Below the pieces are notes generated by a model that searched no databases, was not told the DNA's origin, and was given only the letters and a program-made list of their open reading frames with translations. Both the position numbers and the translations under genes were made by a program. A DNA stretch of 64,000 nucleotides from Capitulum mitella (lineage: Eukaryota > Arthropoda > Thecostraca > Pollicipedomorpha > Pollicipedidae). The DNA lies in contig CP099846.1 of the NCBI GenBank assembly GCA_030062745.1, forward strand, positions 3,348,001 through 3,412,000. The letters run 5' to 3'. This document shows positions 48,079 through 59,500 of the stretch, piece by piece; position 1 is the stretch's first letter, and every line of letters begins with the position of its first letter.

Positions 48079-49526
48079 GCGACTCTGAGAACTAGAACTG
48101 AAGACGTTTGGTAGCTTTGGCAAGTCTTCATAAACAAAGGGTTTTAGGTAAGTCTCTAAATCTTGAGAAATTTAGAAAACACTAAAATTTGGAGGCTTTC
48201 AGATAAGGGAACTCCAAAGCCATAATGCACACTTTGTTACACCTTGGCATTCGACTAAAGGGACCCCCCTGGCTGGGAAAGGCAAACCCCCTCTTCAGCA
48301 AAAGGCCCCCAGTCCCCAGGCAAAGACCCCTCTGGCAGGTAACGGTGCGCCCCCTGACCGGGAAAGGTAAGTGGGTCCCCGGTATGCATGTACCTATCAA
48401 AAGGCAAATGCGAGGACCGGAAAGGATGCTCCTCTGCAAACGAGCCGCCATCCAGAAAAGATCCTCATGCCATAGGATCTTTTGTGTCGGCGTGTTGGGA
48501 AGGCAGCCCAGTGACGTAACCCAAGCCAAGGACCGTAAGGATCTTATCATCCCAACTTCAGGAACTCTCAGTCCTCAACCAACCAATTCCCAACCAGTAA
48601 CACAAATATATAAGAAGGTGTTTTGAACATTCGTTTAGACAGGTGTAGATCTGGAGGCGCAAATGCTGCAGTCGCACCTACACAAGTCCTCAGGACTCGA
48701 ACAAGTTAACAAGGTACGCCTGCCGCACTCCCCAGCTACTTGCCGTGGAACGACACGGCCACGCTAAGATGTCACTGTAGCACTGGGAAGCTGCACCCGG
48801 TGCAGCTTACAGTGGAGGCTCCGCTGTGTCCCGCAGTTCTGCTAGTTATCACCACGGCGCGGGGAGTCAGCAGCTCTGCCGACACTTCGCACCACAAACC
48901 GGGCCTAGGCGTCGGTACGTCCCGGGCTGGGAATCTGCGTGAAAAGGGGCATTGTTTTCAAACTGTTCATCATATTTTGTTCTTTTTACATTGTGAGAAG
49001 ACTGGATGATACCGATGCATCGTCGAAATGTGTATACCTAGTATACAGGAATTTCGACCTGGTCATTTTTAAAGCGCAACTTCTACACTGACGAAATTGT
49101 TCACATTCACCAATCGATGTCAGTTGTTATGTACTACTGAAGCATACCTACCTGTGGGTCAGACCCAGAGACAGGGTATGTGGTTCTGGGCAAATTCCTA
49201 GACAACATAATAAAATCTGGTTGTAGCGCCGTAAAGCACAAGTAACTTGAATAGCGCTGAGCGTATAATTTACCTCTGCAATTTTCAGGGTCTGAGATGC
49301 GGGATGAACTGGTGGATAAAGTAGGAGACGGTTCGAAACCTCGCTCAGCGCGGAACAGAAGTCATACACATTAAATGCCTATATGATTTAGTTCTGTCGG
49401 TGTCAGGCACACTTATCCAGGGGCGGCGGATTAGGACGGAAGTGTTGGGAGTTGCCCCCATCTCCAGCGAAATTTAACATGAACCATATGGCGTTGCATG
49501 GAAAGAAACCAGTTAAATAATTGGCT

Positions 49527-50607
49527 TGACCCCCCCCCCCCCGAGGTTTTCTAGGAGTGAGTGAGAACGAACAAACACAGCGCTATGAAACTTCGTGTCT
49601 CTTTTGCTTGATCATTTTTACACCTTATGTCGAAGTTCTAACCTCAGGTCAGATCAGGTGTCTGACCTAGGTCAGGTCAGACGGACCTATGTCCAAAAAA
49701 GTTTAGCGCCCTGCAACTTTTTCGCAAAACAAGATATCACAATAATACTTTCAGGGACTAGTGATCTTGATAAATGCAACAAATCTCCTACCTCAGATTT
49801 TTCAGAATTGTCTGGGTCATTGACCTAAGATCAAGCCCATTTTAAGACGTCGTTTTTTCGGAAATTGGCGGAATTTTTCATAACATTTTTAAATGTACCA
49901 CCATCAAAATCAGTGGTGAATTAGTCAGAATGGGTAGAAAATGGCAGAACCGGCTTGCACAGACGCAAGTAATACCAACAACCTCAAAAAGTTCTAAAAA
50001 ATTGCATATTTTGGAAATAAACAGGCTCTCGGCAGTAAAGCTCCGCCAATTGTGTAGGTTGGCAAGTAATGGATTTTTTAGCATGGGAAACCATCGCAAG
50101 AACCACTGAGATCCACAAAATTTAGCTGGATAGGCTTATGTCGCGAAAATAAAGGAACGCCAAAATTACTCCCCGTTTATTTCTTATTGCGTACGGCTGC
50201 GGCGCCCGCCGACAACCGGCGTGAAAATTGTCGTGTCTTTAACTCAACGTTTCGGTGTATTTATTGAACAAATATGAGACATTATATATGTATCGGCATC
50301 TGCGGACCTTTACTTGTGCGTTGGTGTCTTTACCTATGCGTTATTGGTCACAGCTCTTGAGATTCAGGCCGTTTCTCGGTCTCATGCAGTCATCTATGAG
50401 AAAACATATATAGGGCATAAATTGCTTACATTTTATCTAAAACCAAACAATGAGTCCAGTTCTCGAGCTCTACTCGTCACAAGCTTTCCAAAGGTGTGCT
50501 ATTTTTACCGTGCGACCAACCGTTCGTGAATTAGAGAGGGGTTCGGCGAACCCTCCCCCCCAGCCGGGGGCGTGATCGTCGCCGACCGACGGTTGTGCGC
50601 GGGTTAA
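49527..50607 (+). mobile_element. Family C partial copy C2
   Basis: From the C-run and gaggttttct it follows C1 (gaacgaacaaacacagcgc.atgaaactt.gtg, ttttacacctta.gtc, ggacctatgtccaaaaaagtt, cggcgcccgccg, aactcaacgtttcgg) to gcgcgggttaa at 50607. The left part of C1 is absent. Confidence 0.7.
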
Positions 50608-51329
50608 TAATGACACTGAAAAACAGCTACCAGTACCCTGGTGTTTTAGCCATGCAGACCTCGTAATATTTAAGGGGCCCCGTCAGTGTTGGGCATCCTC
50701 GCTCTCTGCTCCCCCCTAAAAAAGTGCTACGCCACTGATTTGAATCGTCTTGACTGATATTCAAGATATCTTTTCAAAGCCTGCTGTTGTTGTTGTTTTT
50801 TTTTGTCAAAGTATTTGCGCTTTGTTGCATGCATGTGCTACACACTTGCCAGCCTGATAGTCATATGAAACATTCGCTTGCAGACTGCAATCCCAGTGCT
50901 TCCGGCATATTGAACCAGATGAAGTGTTGGCGTAAATGACAAGAAATTGGGTAAAAAACGCGGTTAGCATCATTGTTTAGGCGGCAAGTTTAGTGCCTTT
51001 GGCACACCAAACCAAACCATTTCCATCAAATGAAGCGACATTCTTTGTGAACGCCTGGTTTATGCGGCGTAAAACATGTGATAGATTACTACGACCTCAT
51101 TGCTAGCCAAAAATAGGAGTCCAGTGATGTTTTAATCATCATCACCGTAAATCTGTCACATTTATTTCTTGTCACGTCTGGTCTGAATCCAGAAGAAAAT
51201 TAACCAAATCCGAGGAGAAACCAGAATTTAGGAGTACCTAAGGTTCCTCTGAATGGGATGGCTGGGTCCGCGAACGGTTCGCCCCCCCCCCCCCCACTCA
51301 CCCCAAAATAGCTTCCGTCGCCCCTATTA
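50608..51329. other. Non-coding stretch, unassigned
   Basis: Contains a T-run at about 50787-50805 and a C-run at 51281-51295; no supported frame. Confidence 0.4.
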
Positions 51330-51800
51330 CAGGCTAGAGAATCGGTAGCATGAGGCTCCTTAAGAGGCCAACGGGGGACCATCTAGAGGGCCATAGGCGT
51401 GTCCTTTACAGGCCAACACGTGTCCTTTATCGGCCACACCTTGCAGGCGTGCAGTGACACTTTATGGTCCGGCAGGGGTCCCTTCTATAGGTCCGTAGGC
51501 GAGCTCTTTACAGGTCAGCATGGGGTCTGTCTGTGGGCCAACAGGGGACCTTTTAAAAGCCGACATGGAGCCTGGTCATAGCGCCCTCTTCAGGCCCACA
51601 GGGGACATATGCAGGGTGGTACAGGATCCATTCAGAGGCTAGTGGAGAAACTCTAACAAGTTGACAGGAGGCCTATCTACAAGCCCGTAGGTGGACAAAC
51701 CACCAGGGGCCCTCTTTACAGCCCAGAAAGTGCCTTCTTCACATGCCAGCTAGACCTCTTAGCTAGCAAAGCAGCCTAACTAGTAAGCAGACCTTTAGTA
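51330..51800. repeat. Degenerate minisatellite, about 30-bp unit
   Basis: Variants of ggccaacaggggaccctctt and ttacaggcc recur about 15 times with heavy drift. It explains the short 60-residue frames here. Confidence 0.75.
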
Positions 51801-52147
51801 TAAAAAGCTCCTTATAATGTTGTTCCTTGCCTGACGGGCCCCAATACAGAGTAGCCAGGAAATATCTCCATTCAGAACCCTGCACCTTCCAGCTCAAATC
51901 CCGGGCTCCTCCACGCTGCGCGTGGAGGTTCCCCAGATTTTGGCCGCAGGGGGCCTCCTACGTCAAGGAGCTGGTGATAGTGTCCCCGCCGTCAGTCTGA
52001 GAATGTGTTACAAATGGGTGATGTTCAGCGAGCCGAGTAAATTGTCGACATATATATCGATGAAATTGCCTAACGACAAAACAGAAAAAAAAGAAAAAAA
52101 ACGGCCAGAACCTCCCGTTTAATTTGGCACTGTTCTGCTCCGTCGCG

Positions 52148-52631
52148 CTAAGTGTAGGGGAAGCATATGCCCACCGTCTTCTCCACTCTGTCTGGAAACA
52201 TACATCTCACAGACTCCCAGCGGTGAGGCATTACGGAAGTTTTCATCGGTGAGATGACATCAAAATCAGTAATCAGTGATTCAATGCTTGTGTATTGTGT
52301 TTGAGCAATGATACTACATGTGGAAAATCCTCTTGACCCTTCCTTGTCTAGTTCCATACGGTTTCCATCTTCGTCAAATCATGCAGTGGTTTTAGTTCAA
52401 ACATTTGACGGAAACTTAGAGTTGTACGTCATGACATCCACGGTCACTGAAGACAAATATGAATACATCCAAAAATTTAATAACAAAAAGAAGCGGTGAC
52501 ACATCTGTGATGCTCCTTATCCACTCATATGGGATGTCTCCAATCGCTTTATATCTATGCATCTCATGTCCTGCCGGTGGTAAAAGTCGAAACTCATTGC
52601 ACTCAGGAAGCAGACGCGTTTCCACTATCAC
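52148..52631 (-). other. Two adjacent minus-strand frames of protein-like composition, unassigned
   Basis: 52631-52416 encodes 71 residues (with LLPECNEFRLLPPAGHEMHR and AIGDIPYEWI) and 52357-52148 encodes 69 (with ISPMKTSVMPHRWESVRCMF). Both are mixed and protein-like and lie in the same direction, but I recognise no family and see no clear splice pair joining them. They may be remnants of one gene or element. Confidence 0.25.
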
Positions 52632-53039
52632 ATCTACACTGCTGTGAAAACATTAAGTTGGGTCTTTAACTAACGATCTTTCTTTGAGATTCTATGACGT
52701 CATTCATAATGTTGCTGGTAATATTTGCATGAAAAGCCAGTTAGATTGATTTTTCACGCTTATTTTCTCAACACCAATATATCTGAAAGGCAAAATTTGC
52801 GTTGATGTCGATATGTCATCAAGTATTTTGTCAGCCAATACATATTTGCTCGATACGATCTCTGGCGCATTTTATTGTACTTAGCGCCATCTACGTATTA
52901 ACGACGCAGAATCCTACAGCTGCCTCGAGCGTGGTTGAATGAATGGCGACAAACGAAAGCGATGGGCTGAGATTGGCTGTTCAGGGGTGTCGCTAGTGAG
53001 GACTTTACTGTCGTTTCATATGAAAGGGGCTGCCATGAT

Positions 53040-53071
53040 CGGATAAGTTAGCATCAGACTCGGCTGGAAAG
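53040..53071 (+). other. Possible non-coding first exon end of Jarid2
   Basis: tcagactcggctggaaag is followed by a good donor, gtaatgtg, at 53072, and the CpG-poor block begins within about 130 bp. Exon A of Jarid2 opens with an acceptor, so some upstream exon must exist. This is a guess from position and signal only. Confidence 0.2.
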
Positions 53072-53219
53072 GTAATGTGTAGTCCAGGTAGTACTCCTGA
53101 TATAAACTGGATAAAGCTGTGGGGGCTATCGATCATCCACTTAGCCCGTTTTGTATAACCGACCAAAAAATAGACTTACGTGGGCCAAGTTGCCGAAGAG
53201 ATGCAAACCCAAATGTGTG

Positions 53220-56070
53220 GCTCTTATTGTGGTAGGGCTTAAGTGCTGATGGTTAGCTCTGTCAGAGAGTTACCATTTTGTGTCACCAAGTTTGTTTATT
53301 TTCAATTATGAATGCAAAATGGATTCCTTAGCTTGGTATTGTCACCATAATTTTTGAAGCCAAACAGTTCCTTTCAGCTATAGACAGATTTGCAGTGATT
53401 CTGTTGATGTGCTTGTTTATAGTGGAAAGCAAAAGAATTGTCATAAAAGACAAGGAATCGATTAAAGCTGGGAAGGCTGTGAGGAAGCATTACAAAACAG
53501 GTCATTGTAAGTTTGAGAGATCTCATTTTTTGTGTGGGGGAGGTGGGTAGGGAATAAAACCCATGATGTACCATCACATTTTTCTGCCTGTTGCTGAATA
53601 CCACATTAACCAGTTGTAAGAACACCATGTTGAATGCATTGTTTTAGTCAGACAAATGTGTGGTCAATACAGCTGAATAAAGGCAGTTGTACAGTAAAAC
53701 ATGCTATGGAAATAGTTTGACTAGGCATAAAAATGCAAGTGGAACAGGACCTTGTGCACAGTTAGGCCTTGCACCAACTAGGAATAAAAGTGCAAGTGTG
53801 ACAGAACCTTGTGCATATTAGGGGCTGTGCACCAGCAACACCTCATCAACTCTACAAACTATGTCATGGTGCAGTGCAGTTTCATGGTTACTGCTGTTTG
53901 AGAAATGTTTTTCATCATAGCTGTGTGTGTTGTGATCCATTCCTCTTCCCCAGAGCATGCTGAGCAGTCCATTGTGGGCTCTGTTGCCCCAGTTTTAGTA
54001 TATCTGTCCCCAAAATCTGGAAAGTTATGCCAAATCAATCTGCTCCGATTTTGCCTCAGTGATATCTGATTAAAATCTGTTAGAGATGTAGCCAAGGGGG
54101 CCATGGGAGCTGTGGTCCCCCCATGAGCCAAGCAGTCTACACTGGATGTAAAGTGATTTTGCAGGAATATGGAATAGGGATCATATATGTGTTGCAAAAA
54201 CAAACATCATATGTTTTTCTGTACATTAAATATGGGATAAATTATGCAGAATTGTTGCCTTGTACAAATTTCATCTTATGTTAGTAATATGTGACAAAAT
54301 TTAACATTGGCCCCCCACCCTTTCCTGAGGAAAATCCTGGCTAGGGCTTGAAACCTGCCATGTTGCATACTGCTGCATTATTACATGCACTTTAGATAGA
54401 TCAATGTATTTTTGTAAAGAGTGCCAAATTTCCTTCTGCTTAAAGTAATCTACTCAAAATGTTGATTTCTCTTTGTGTTTTGGCCACATCATTTTGTCAC
54501 TGTCCAAACCAGTGTGTGGAAGCCAATTTTTCTTTTGACAGCAAAATATTGACAGTTTCTGTTTGATGAGGCATGCTGGCCCTGGATTTTCATTGGCAAG
54601 TGGGACCATGGCTCTGATGGCCTCTGGATCTGCCAGTGTCTGAATAATAATATAATAGTACCTTGCACCAAGAAAGTGGCATCTTTCCTTCACACATTCA
54701 TTGTTCAGCTGACATGGAGTTACCTGATGTGATACAATATATCACACAAGGAGATATCGGGATGCTAATGGAGCCATGGTGTGTGACAGAGGTATCAAAT
54801 GATAATGGAGCCATGGGGTGTGACACAGGCATGGTGGTGAAATGAATTGTGGGTATTGTAGCATATTCTTCATATGCTTCTGGGGCTTGTTGTAGTTCAG
54901 GTGAAGCTAGTGCACCCAGTTTATCTCTACTTTGGTGGTGTGTAATGCATTGTGATCATGAGCCTGTTCTGCTGTCCATGTATCATATTATGCAGCATTT
55001 TGCTTGCAGTTTTGAGCAAGTGTGCAGTGTTCCACCATGCACAATGTTCTGAGCATTACTGACATATTTTGGCTGGTATGGTTTGTTCAAGAAAACATGG
55101 AACTGATGGTAACTGTGAAGTTTCTAAGTTGAACAACACTTACCTACTTTTGATTTACAGTTGTAAAAATCATAGCCAGTTAATTTGTTTTGACATTGCC
55201 TGCTAGATTACCAGTTATGCCCCATATGTTTTGTTTTGTCTGAATTAACCTCATTATTTCTGCATTTGCCTCCGTGCCATGCCATGGCTGTGCCATAGAC
55301 CTCACCTGCTAGATGCTGCTATTTCTCATTCCTGCATTGGTCAAACAGCAGGAGCAGAGCAGTTGGTGCAGGTGTTTTGGCATAAACAGACTTCATTTTA
55401 AGTAACTAGTAGAATTATGGCAGTTAATAGTGCTTTGTTATGTACACTTACTGCTATAGTTTTCCTATGACTTATACTTTTCTGGGAGATTTTTACTCAT
55501 TACATTATGTTCATACTTGTGCCAAGTTGATGCACCTGCCTCAGAGTTTGGTCATTTTTTGTGCTGGGTGATCCATAAAACTAGCTTTCATGTTTTTTAA
55601 CGTGTGCATTATGCAGAAGATGGTGAAAATTGGTCCTGTGATGCCAGACTGATCTTAGAGCCTTTTTTCATTCCTATGCTTCAAAAGTGCATAAAAAGAT
55701 CAAATGGTGTTACCTGCAAAACTCAAGTACTATATCTATTGTTTAGAGCTGCACAAATTGTGTTCCTTTCACAAAACTCCTTGTCATAAGGTAATGTAGA
55801 TATGCACAGACAAGCAGTATTGTTTGTCAGAGATAACACTTTTTGTACATAAGATACAAATCATTCTTACCCTGCTCACATCCCAGCAGGCATCCCAGTG
55901 CCTTTTTAAGTATCCAACATGTTCCTTGTTAAAATTTGTGGAAAGGAGCATTGAAAGTCCATCCTGATGAAGCTTTGCATCACTAATGAATGCATTGAGG
56001 TTGCATTTGGCCTTGTCCAGGCAGCAGGTTCATTGGGCAATGTGTAACTTAGGCCTCAAATGGGATGCTA
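53220..56070. other. CpG-poor block, probable 5' intron of Jarid2
   Basis: Over nearly 3 kb CG dinucleotides almost vanish (about one in the 600 bases from 54481) although TG and CA are plentiful, in contrast with the CpG-bearing DNA on both sides. This is the mark of long-term germline cytosine methylation, which in invertebrates is typical of transcribed gene bodies. No exon was identified inside. Short tandem repeats occur at 53728-53840 and 54762-54840. Confidence 0.6.
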
Positions 56071-56159
56071 TGACACAGCGACCTAGTCTCGATATTTACG
56101 TACAGGGTACACATATGTACAGGGGATGCCATACCTGGCTCCAAATGCAACATGGTGAA

Positions 56160-56290
56160 GTTGACCTGTTCCCCAGGGTTTGGATGCAGCCCTCCAAACA
56201 TGACACAGTATGTGACACAGTGACCTGACCTTGACCTGCTCCCCAGGGGCGGGATGCCGCGCTCTAAGCGCGACACGGTGACGGGCCGCG
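56160..56290. repeat. About 70-bp degenerate tandem duplication covering the exon A acceptor
   Basis: ttgacctgttccccaggg at 56161 and ttgacctgctccccaggg at 56231 each continue into ggatgc, a ctc, and gacac; a third, weaker unit may lie from about 56118. Differences between the copies are mostly CG in the exon copy against TG or CA in the upstream copy. Confidence 0.6.
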
Positions 56291-56509
56291 GCCCGAGCGC
56301 GCCCTCGCCGGAGTCGCCGATGCTCAAGAAGCGCAAGGTGTTCGCGCAGCGCAAGTTCGCGCAGGGCGTGGCCACGCCGTACGGGCCCTCCGCGCCGCCG
56401 TCGCCGCCGGCGCCGCCCGGCTCCCGGCCGCCGTCGCCGCTGCCGCTGCCGCCACCCGACGGCCCGCTGCCCAAGACCGAGGACTTCATCACCTTCCTCT
56501 GCTTCAGAG
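56254..56509 (+). CDS. Jarid2: Jarid2 exon A: EED-binding lysine motif and TEDFITFLCFRG
   Basis: The acceptor gctccccag ends at 56246, the ATG is at 56254, and the donor gtgccg follows 56509 (phase 1). Residue K34 in FAQRKFAQG is the counterpart of vertebrate K116. The donor is weak apart from GT. Confidence 0.88.
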
Positions 56510-59500
56510 GTGCCGCCCGGCGGTTCGGCGGAGGGGCCGCGGACTGGGCGGTCTGAGCGGGGCGTGGAGTCAGCGCGACGTCGACCTTTGGTCTGACGAT
56601 GAGGGAGGGGTAGTGGACTGCTTGAGACATCTGTGTCGTGGGGTGTGTCTCGGTCTCTGCATGTCCATATTTGGCAAAATATGCTTTTTTCTTTTGTCGG
56701 CATTTGTGATTTCTCCAGCGCAGTTCCAGCTGACAATCTCACTCAGTCCCTACCAATGCTCTGTGGAAACTTTGTTCGGTAGCTGAGCCATGGTGATGGT
56801 ATGATAAAGCTCTGGGCGTGAATTATTTTTTATTGCCATGCAATGACTGACCTCACCAAAGCTTCATGGTTAAAGTGATGAACCAGTTGTTCATTTCACA
56901 CTGCTTTATGTCTTCTCGACTTTGATCGGGCCGCTGTGGGGCTGTGACCGCAGCGCGCCGTGGACAACGTTTACGTCTGACTTGTTTCAACGGACCCGTC
57001 TGACGTGACCCATTTGCCGTCCGCCGCCAGGCACGGACCATCTGCCGCCGCACCTTGAGAAGTTCAATCACCCGACGGTGTACCCGCTGTCGGCGGGCAG
57101 CCGCGCGCGCCAGGAGGCCGCCCTGCCGGAGGATGAGCCCGCACCCGGCCGCAAGGTCAGCGCACCGCTCATCCCTGGCAGTCCCTTTGCGGGGGGGAGG
57201 GGCGGGGGGTGGTTCGTGGACTTGTTCCTGGGAGGTCTTTCATGGGGAGTCGTGAGCGGGGCTGTTTATGAAGTTGCTTCCTTCTCACCAGGTAGCTTGT
57301 ATTGACGGTGTGTATATTTTGTGGCGGCCTCTGAATGTGGAACCTGGAAAAGAAAACATTGTTCCCTAGTGCCATAGAAAACGTTGCACGATCAAAGTAG
57401 TTGGCCCATGTAATGCCAGTTTTGTGACGTATCAAGGTGAATTTTCTTGATTATTACCGATTTATCATGTATGGGGTGCTTTTGCAGGAGCAGAAGTCAG
57501 CCAGCTGCCTGCGACAGAACGGCCATGCCAAGATGTCAGCATCCAAACCACTGTTTCAGAAGCACAGTAGTGGTGAGTTTTGGTCATCTTGGTACCTCCT
57601 GGGCCCCTACATTCGTAAATGCACTGACTGGCAGGCATCGCTGTTGTGCGGTGGCCTCTGTGACTATCTGTCCCAGATTCAACTGACCCATCAGATCTGA
57701 CCCATGTGACCTCCCTGTCTAAGCCATCTGGTCCATGTGACCGAGGTGGCTTGACCTGTGTGAGCTGTCTAGTGGCCTGTTGGCATAACCCATACAACCA
57801 TTGTGACCTGACCCATACAACACATCTGGTCTAACCCACCTGACCCATGTGACTGGGCCCTTGTGATGTGCTTGTTTGACACATGTAACCATTGTAGCCT
57901 GACTGGTGTGGCCCATCAGTTGTAACCCATATGAGCTTTGTGACCAGGCCCATGTGAGCCGGCCATGCAACCTGGCCCGTGTGACCGGGCCCTTGCGACC
58001 TGACCTTTGTGACTGGGCCCATGTGACCTGACCCTTGTGCCCTGACGCGTGTAGCCCGAGCTGCGTGACCTGACACGTGTGACTTGGCCCATGTGGCCTG
58101 ACCCATGTGACCTGACCCTTGTGACCTGACCCGTGTGACCTGGCCCTTGTGACCTGACCCATGTGACCTGACCCTTGTGACCTGACCCGTGTGACCTGAC
58201 CCGTGTGACTTGACCCGTGTGACCTGACCCGCGTGACCTGACCTTTGTGACTGGGCCCATGTGGCCTGACCCGTGTGACTTGGCCCATGTGGCCTGACCC
58301 ATGTGACCTGATCTGTGTGACCTGACCCATGTAACCTGGCCTGTGTGACCTGACCTTTGTGTCTGGGCCCATGTGACCTGACCCTTGTGCCCTGACGCAT
58401 GTAGCCCGAGCTGCGTGACCTGACACGTGTGACCTGACCCATGTGACCTGACCCATGTGACGTGGCCCATGTGACCTGACCCATGTTGGCCTGACCCATG
58501 TGACCTGCCCCCTGTGACCTGATCCGTGTGACTTGACCCGTGTGACCTGGCCCATGTGGCCTGACCCGTGTGACCTGACCGTGTGGCCGGGCCTGTCGCC
58601 AGCGATGCGCAGTCGGCCCCGTGGCTCGCCCGTCTCCGGGCCCCGGCCGGACAAGGTGGCCTCGGCGCCGGCCCTGAAGCGGGCTCAGGTCGTGCTGCGC
58701 AAGCTCTCCCACTCGAGCCTGATCGCCAAGAAGAAGTCGCAGTCGGCCAAGCTGCGCGCCCAGAAGGCGGAGGACAAGAAGGCGCGCATGTTGCAGAGGT
58801 GAGCGGCCGCGGGTGGGACGACCGGCTGCCTTGCACGTGGTCCAGGCGGCCCTGCGGCTGTTTTTGGCTCAGTGCGGGAAGGCTGCGCAGGGACTTGGTT
58901 TTGTGGTCGGTTTCTCAAAACTGAGGTTTGGCGAGGCAAAGGAGTGAAAAGCGGAAACAGTGAACGGCGAGTCGTTATTACCTGGCGGTGAACGAAGACT
59001 GCTTTTCTTAAACCGTTTAAAGGAAGGAGCTTTCGGAGGCAAGGGGAAGCTGAGGAAATTCTGAGTTTGGATTAATTTTCCCGGCATAAAACGAGTATTG
59101 TTGAAACGTGTGTTTTTTAGCATATGTCTAATGCGGCATTTTTGTGCTAAGCTAAATGGCGTGACGGGATACGTGAGCTCTGCCGTCATTCTGTCAGGTC
59201 ATACCTTTTAGTAAAGATATAAGCGTTGTATGATCTGCTGCCGTGTCCGCCGGACGCCGTCGGACCCTGCACGTCGACCCGGCGTCCCTCCTGGTCCTTG
59301 CGGGCGCCGCCGTGCCCTCCGCGCTCACACGGTGCCGTGACGCTGCGCTCCCCTCGCGCAGACTGGTGGTCTCCAGCAGCCTGCGCTACCCGTCCGCCGG
59401 CCCGGCCATCAAGCTGACCGCGCTGAAGCAGCGGCCCTTCGCGCGGCTGACGCGTGCCCAGATGGCGCGCGGCGGCCGGCCGGGCGCGCGGCCGCCGGCC

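Larger units (their letters stand above)
46586..49526. other. Non-coding stretch, unassigned, with hairpins
   Basis: The first 150 bp resemble the 30-bp minisatellite at 51330-51800. A strong hairpin lies at 48037-48078. An inverted pair (gtcgaaat..gtatac..gtatac..aatttcgac) lies at about 49021-49060. No supported gene. Confidence 0.4.

Noticed and set aside
49300-49370. ggttcgaaacc word, checked as a tRNA T-loop
   Set aside because: No matching acceptor stem, D-arm or anticodon arm could be folded around it. No tRNA, rRNA or CRISPR array was found in the window.
57719-58836. Three overlapping minus-strand frames of about 300 residues
   Set aside because: They are the same 14-bp minisatellite read in three frames; 42 bp (three units) has no stop in any of them. 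They also overlap a real exon on the other strand.
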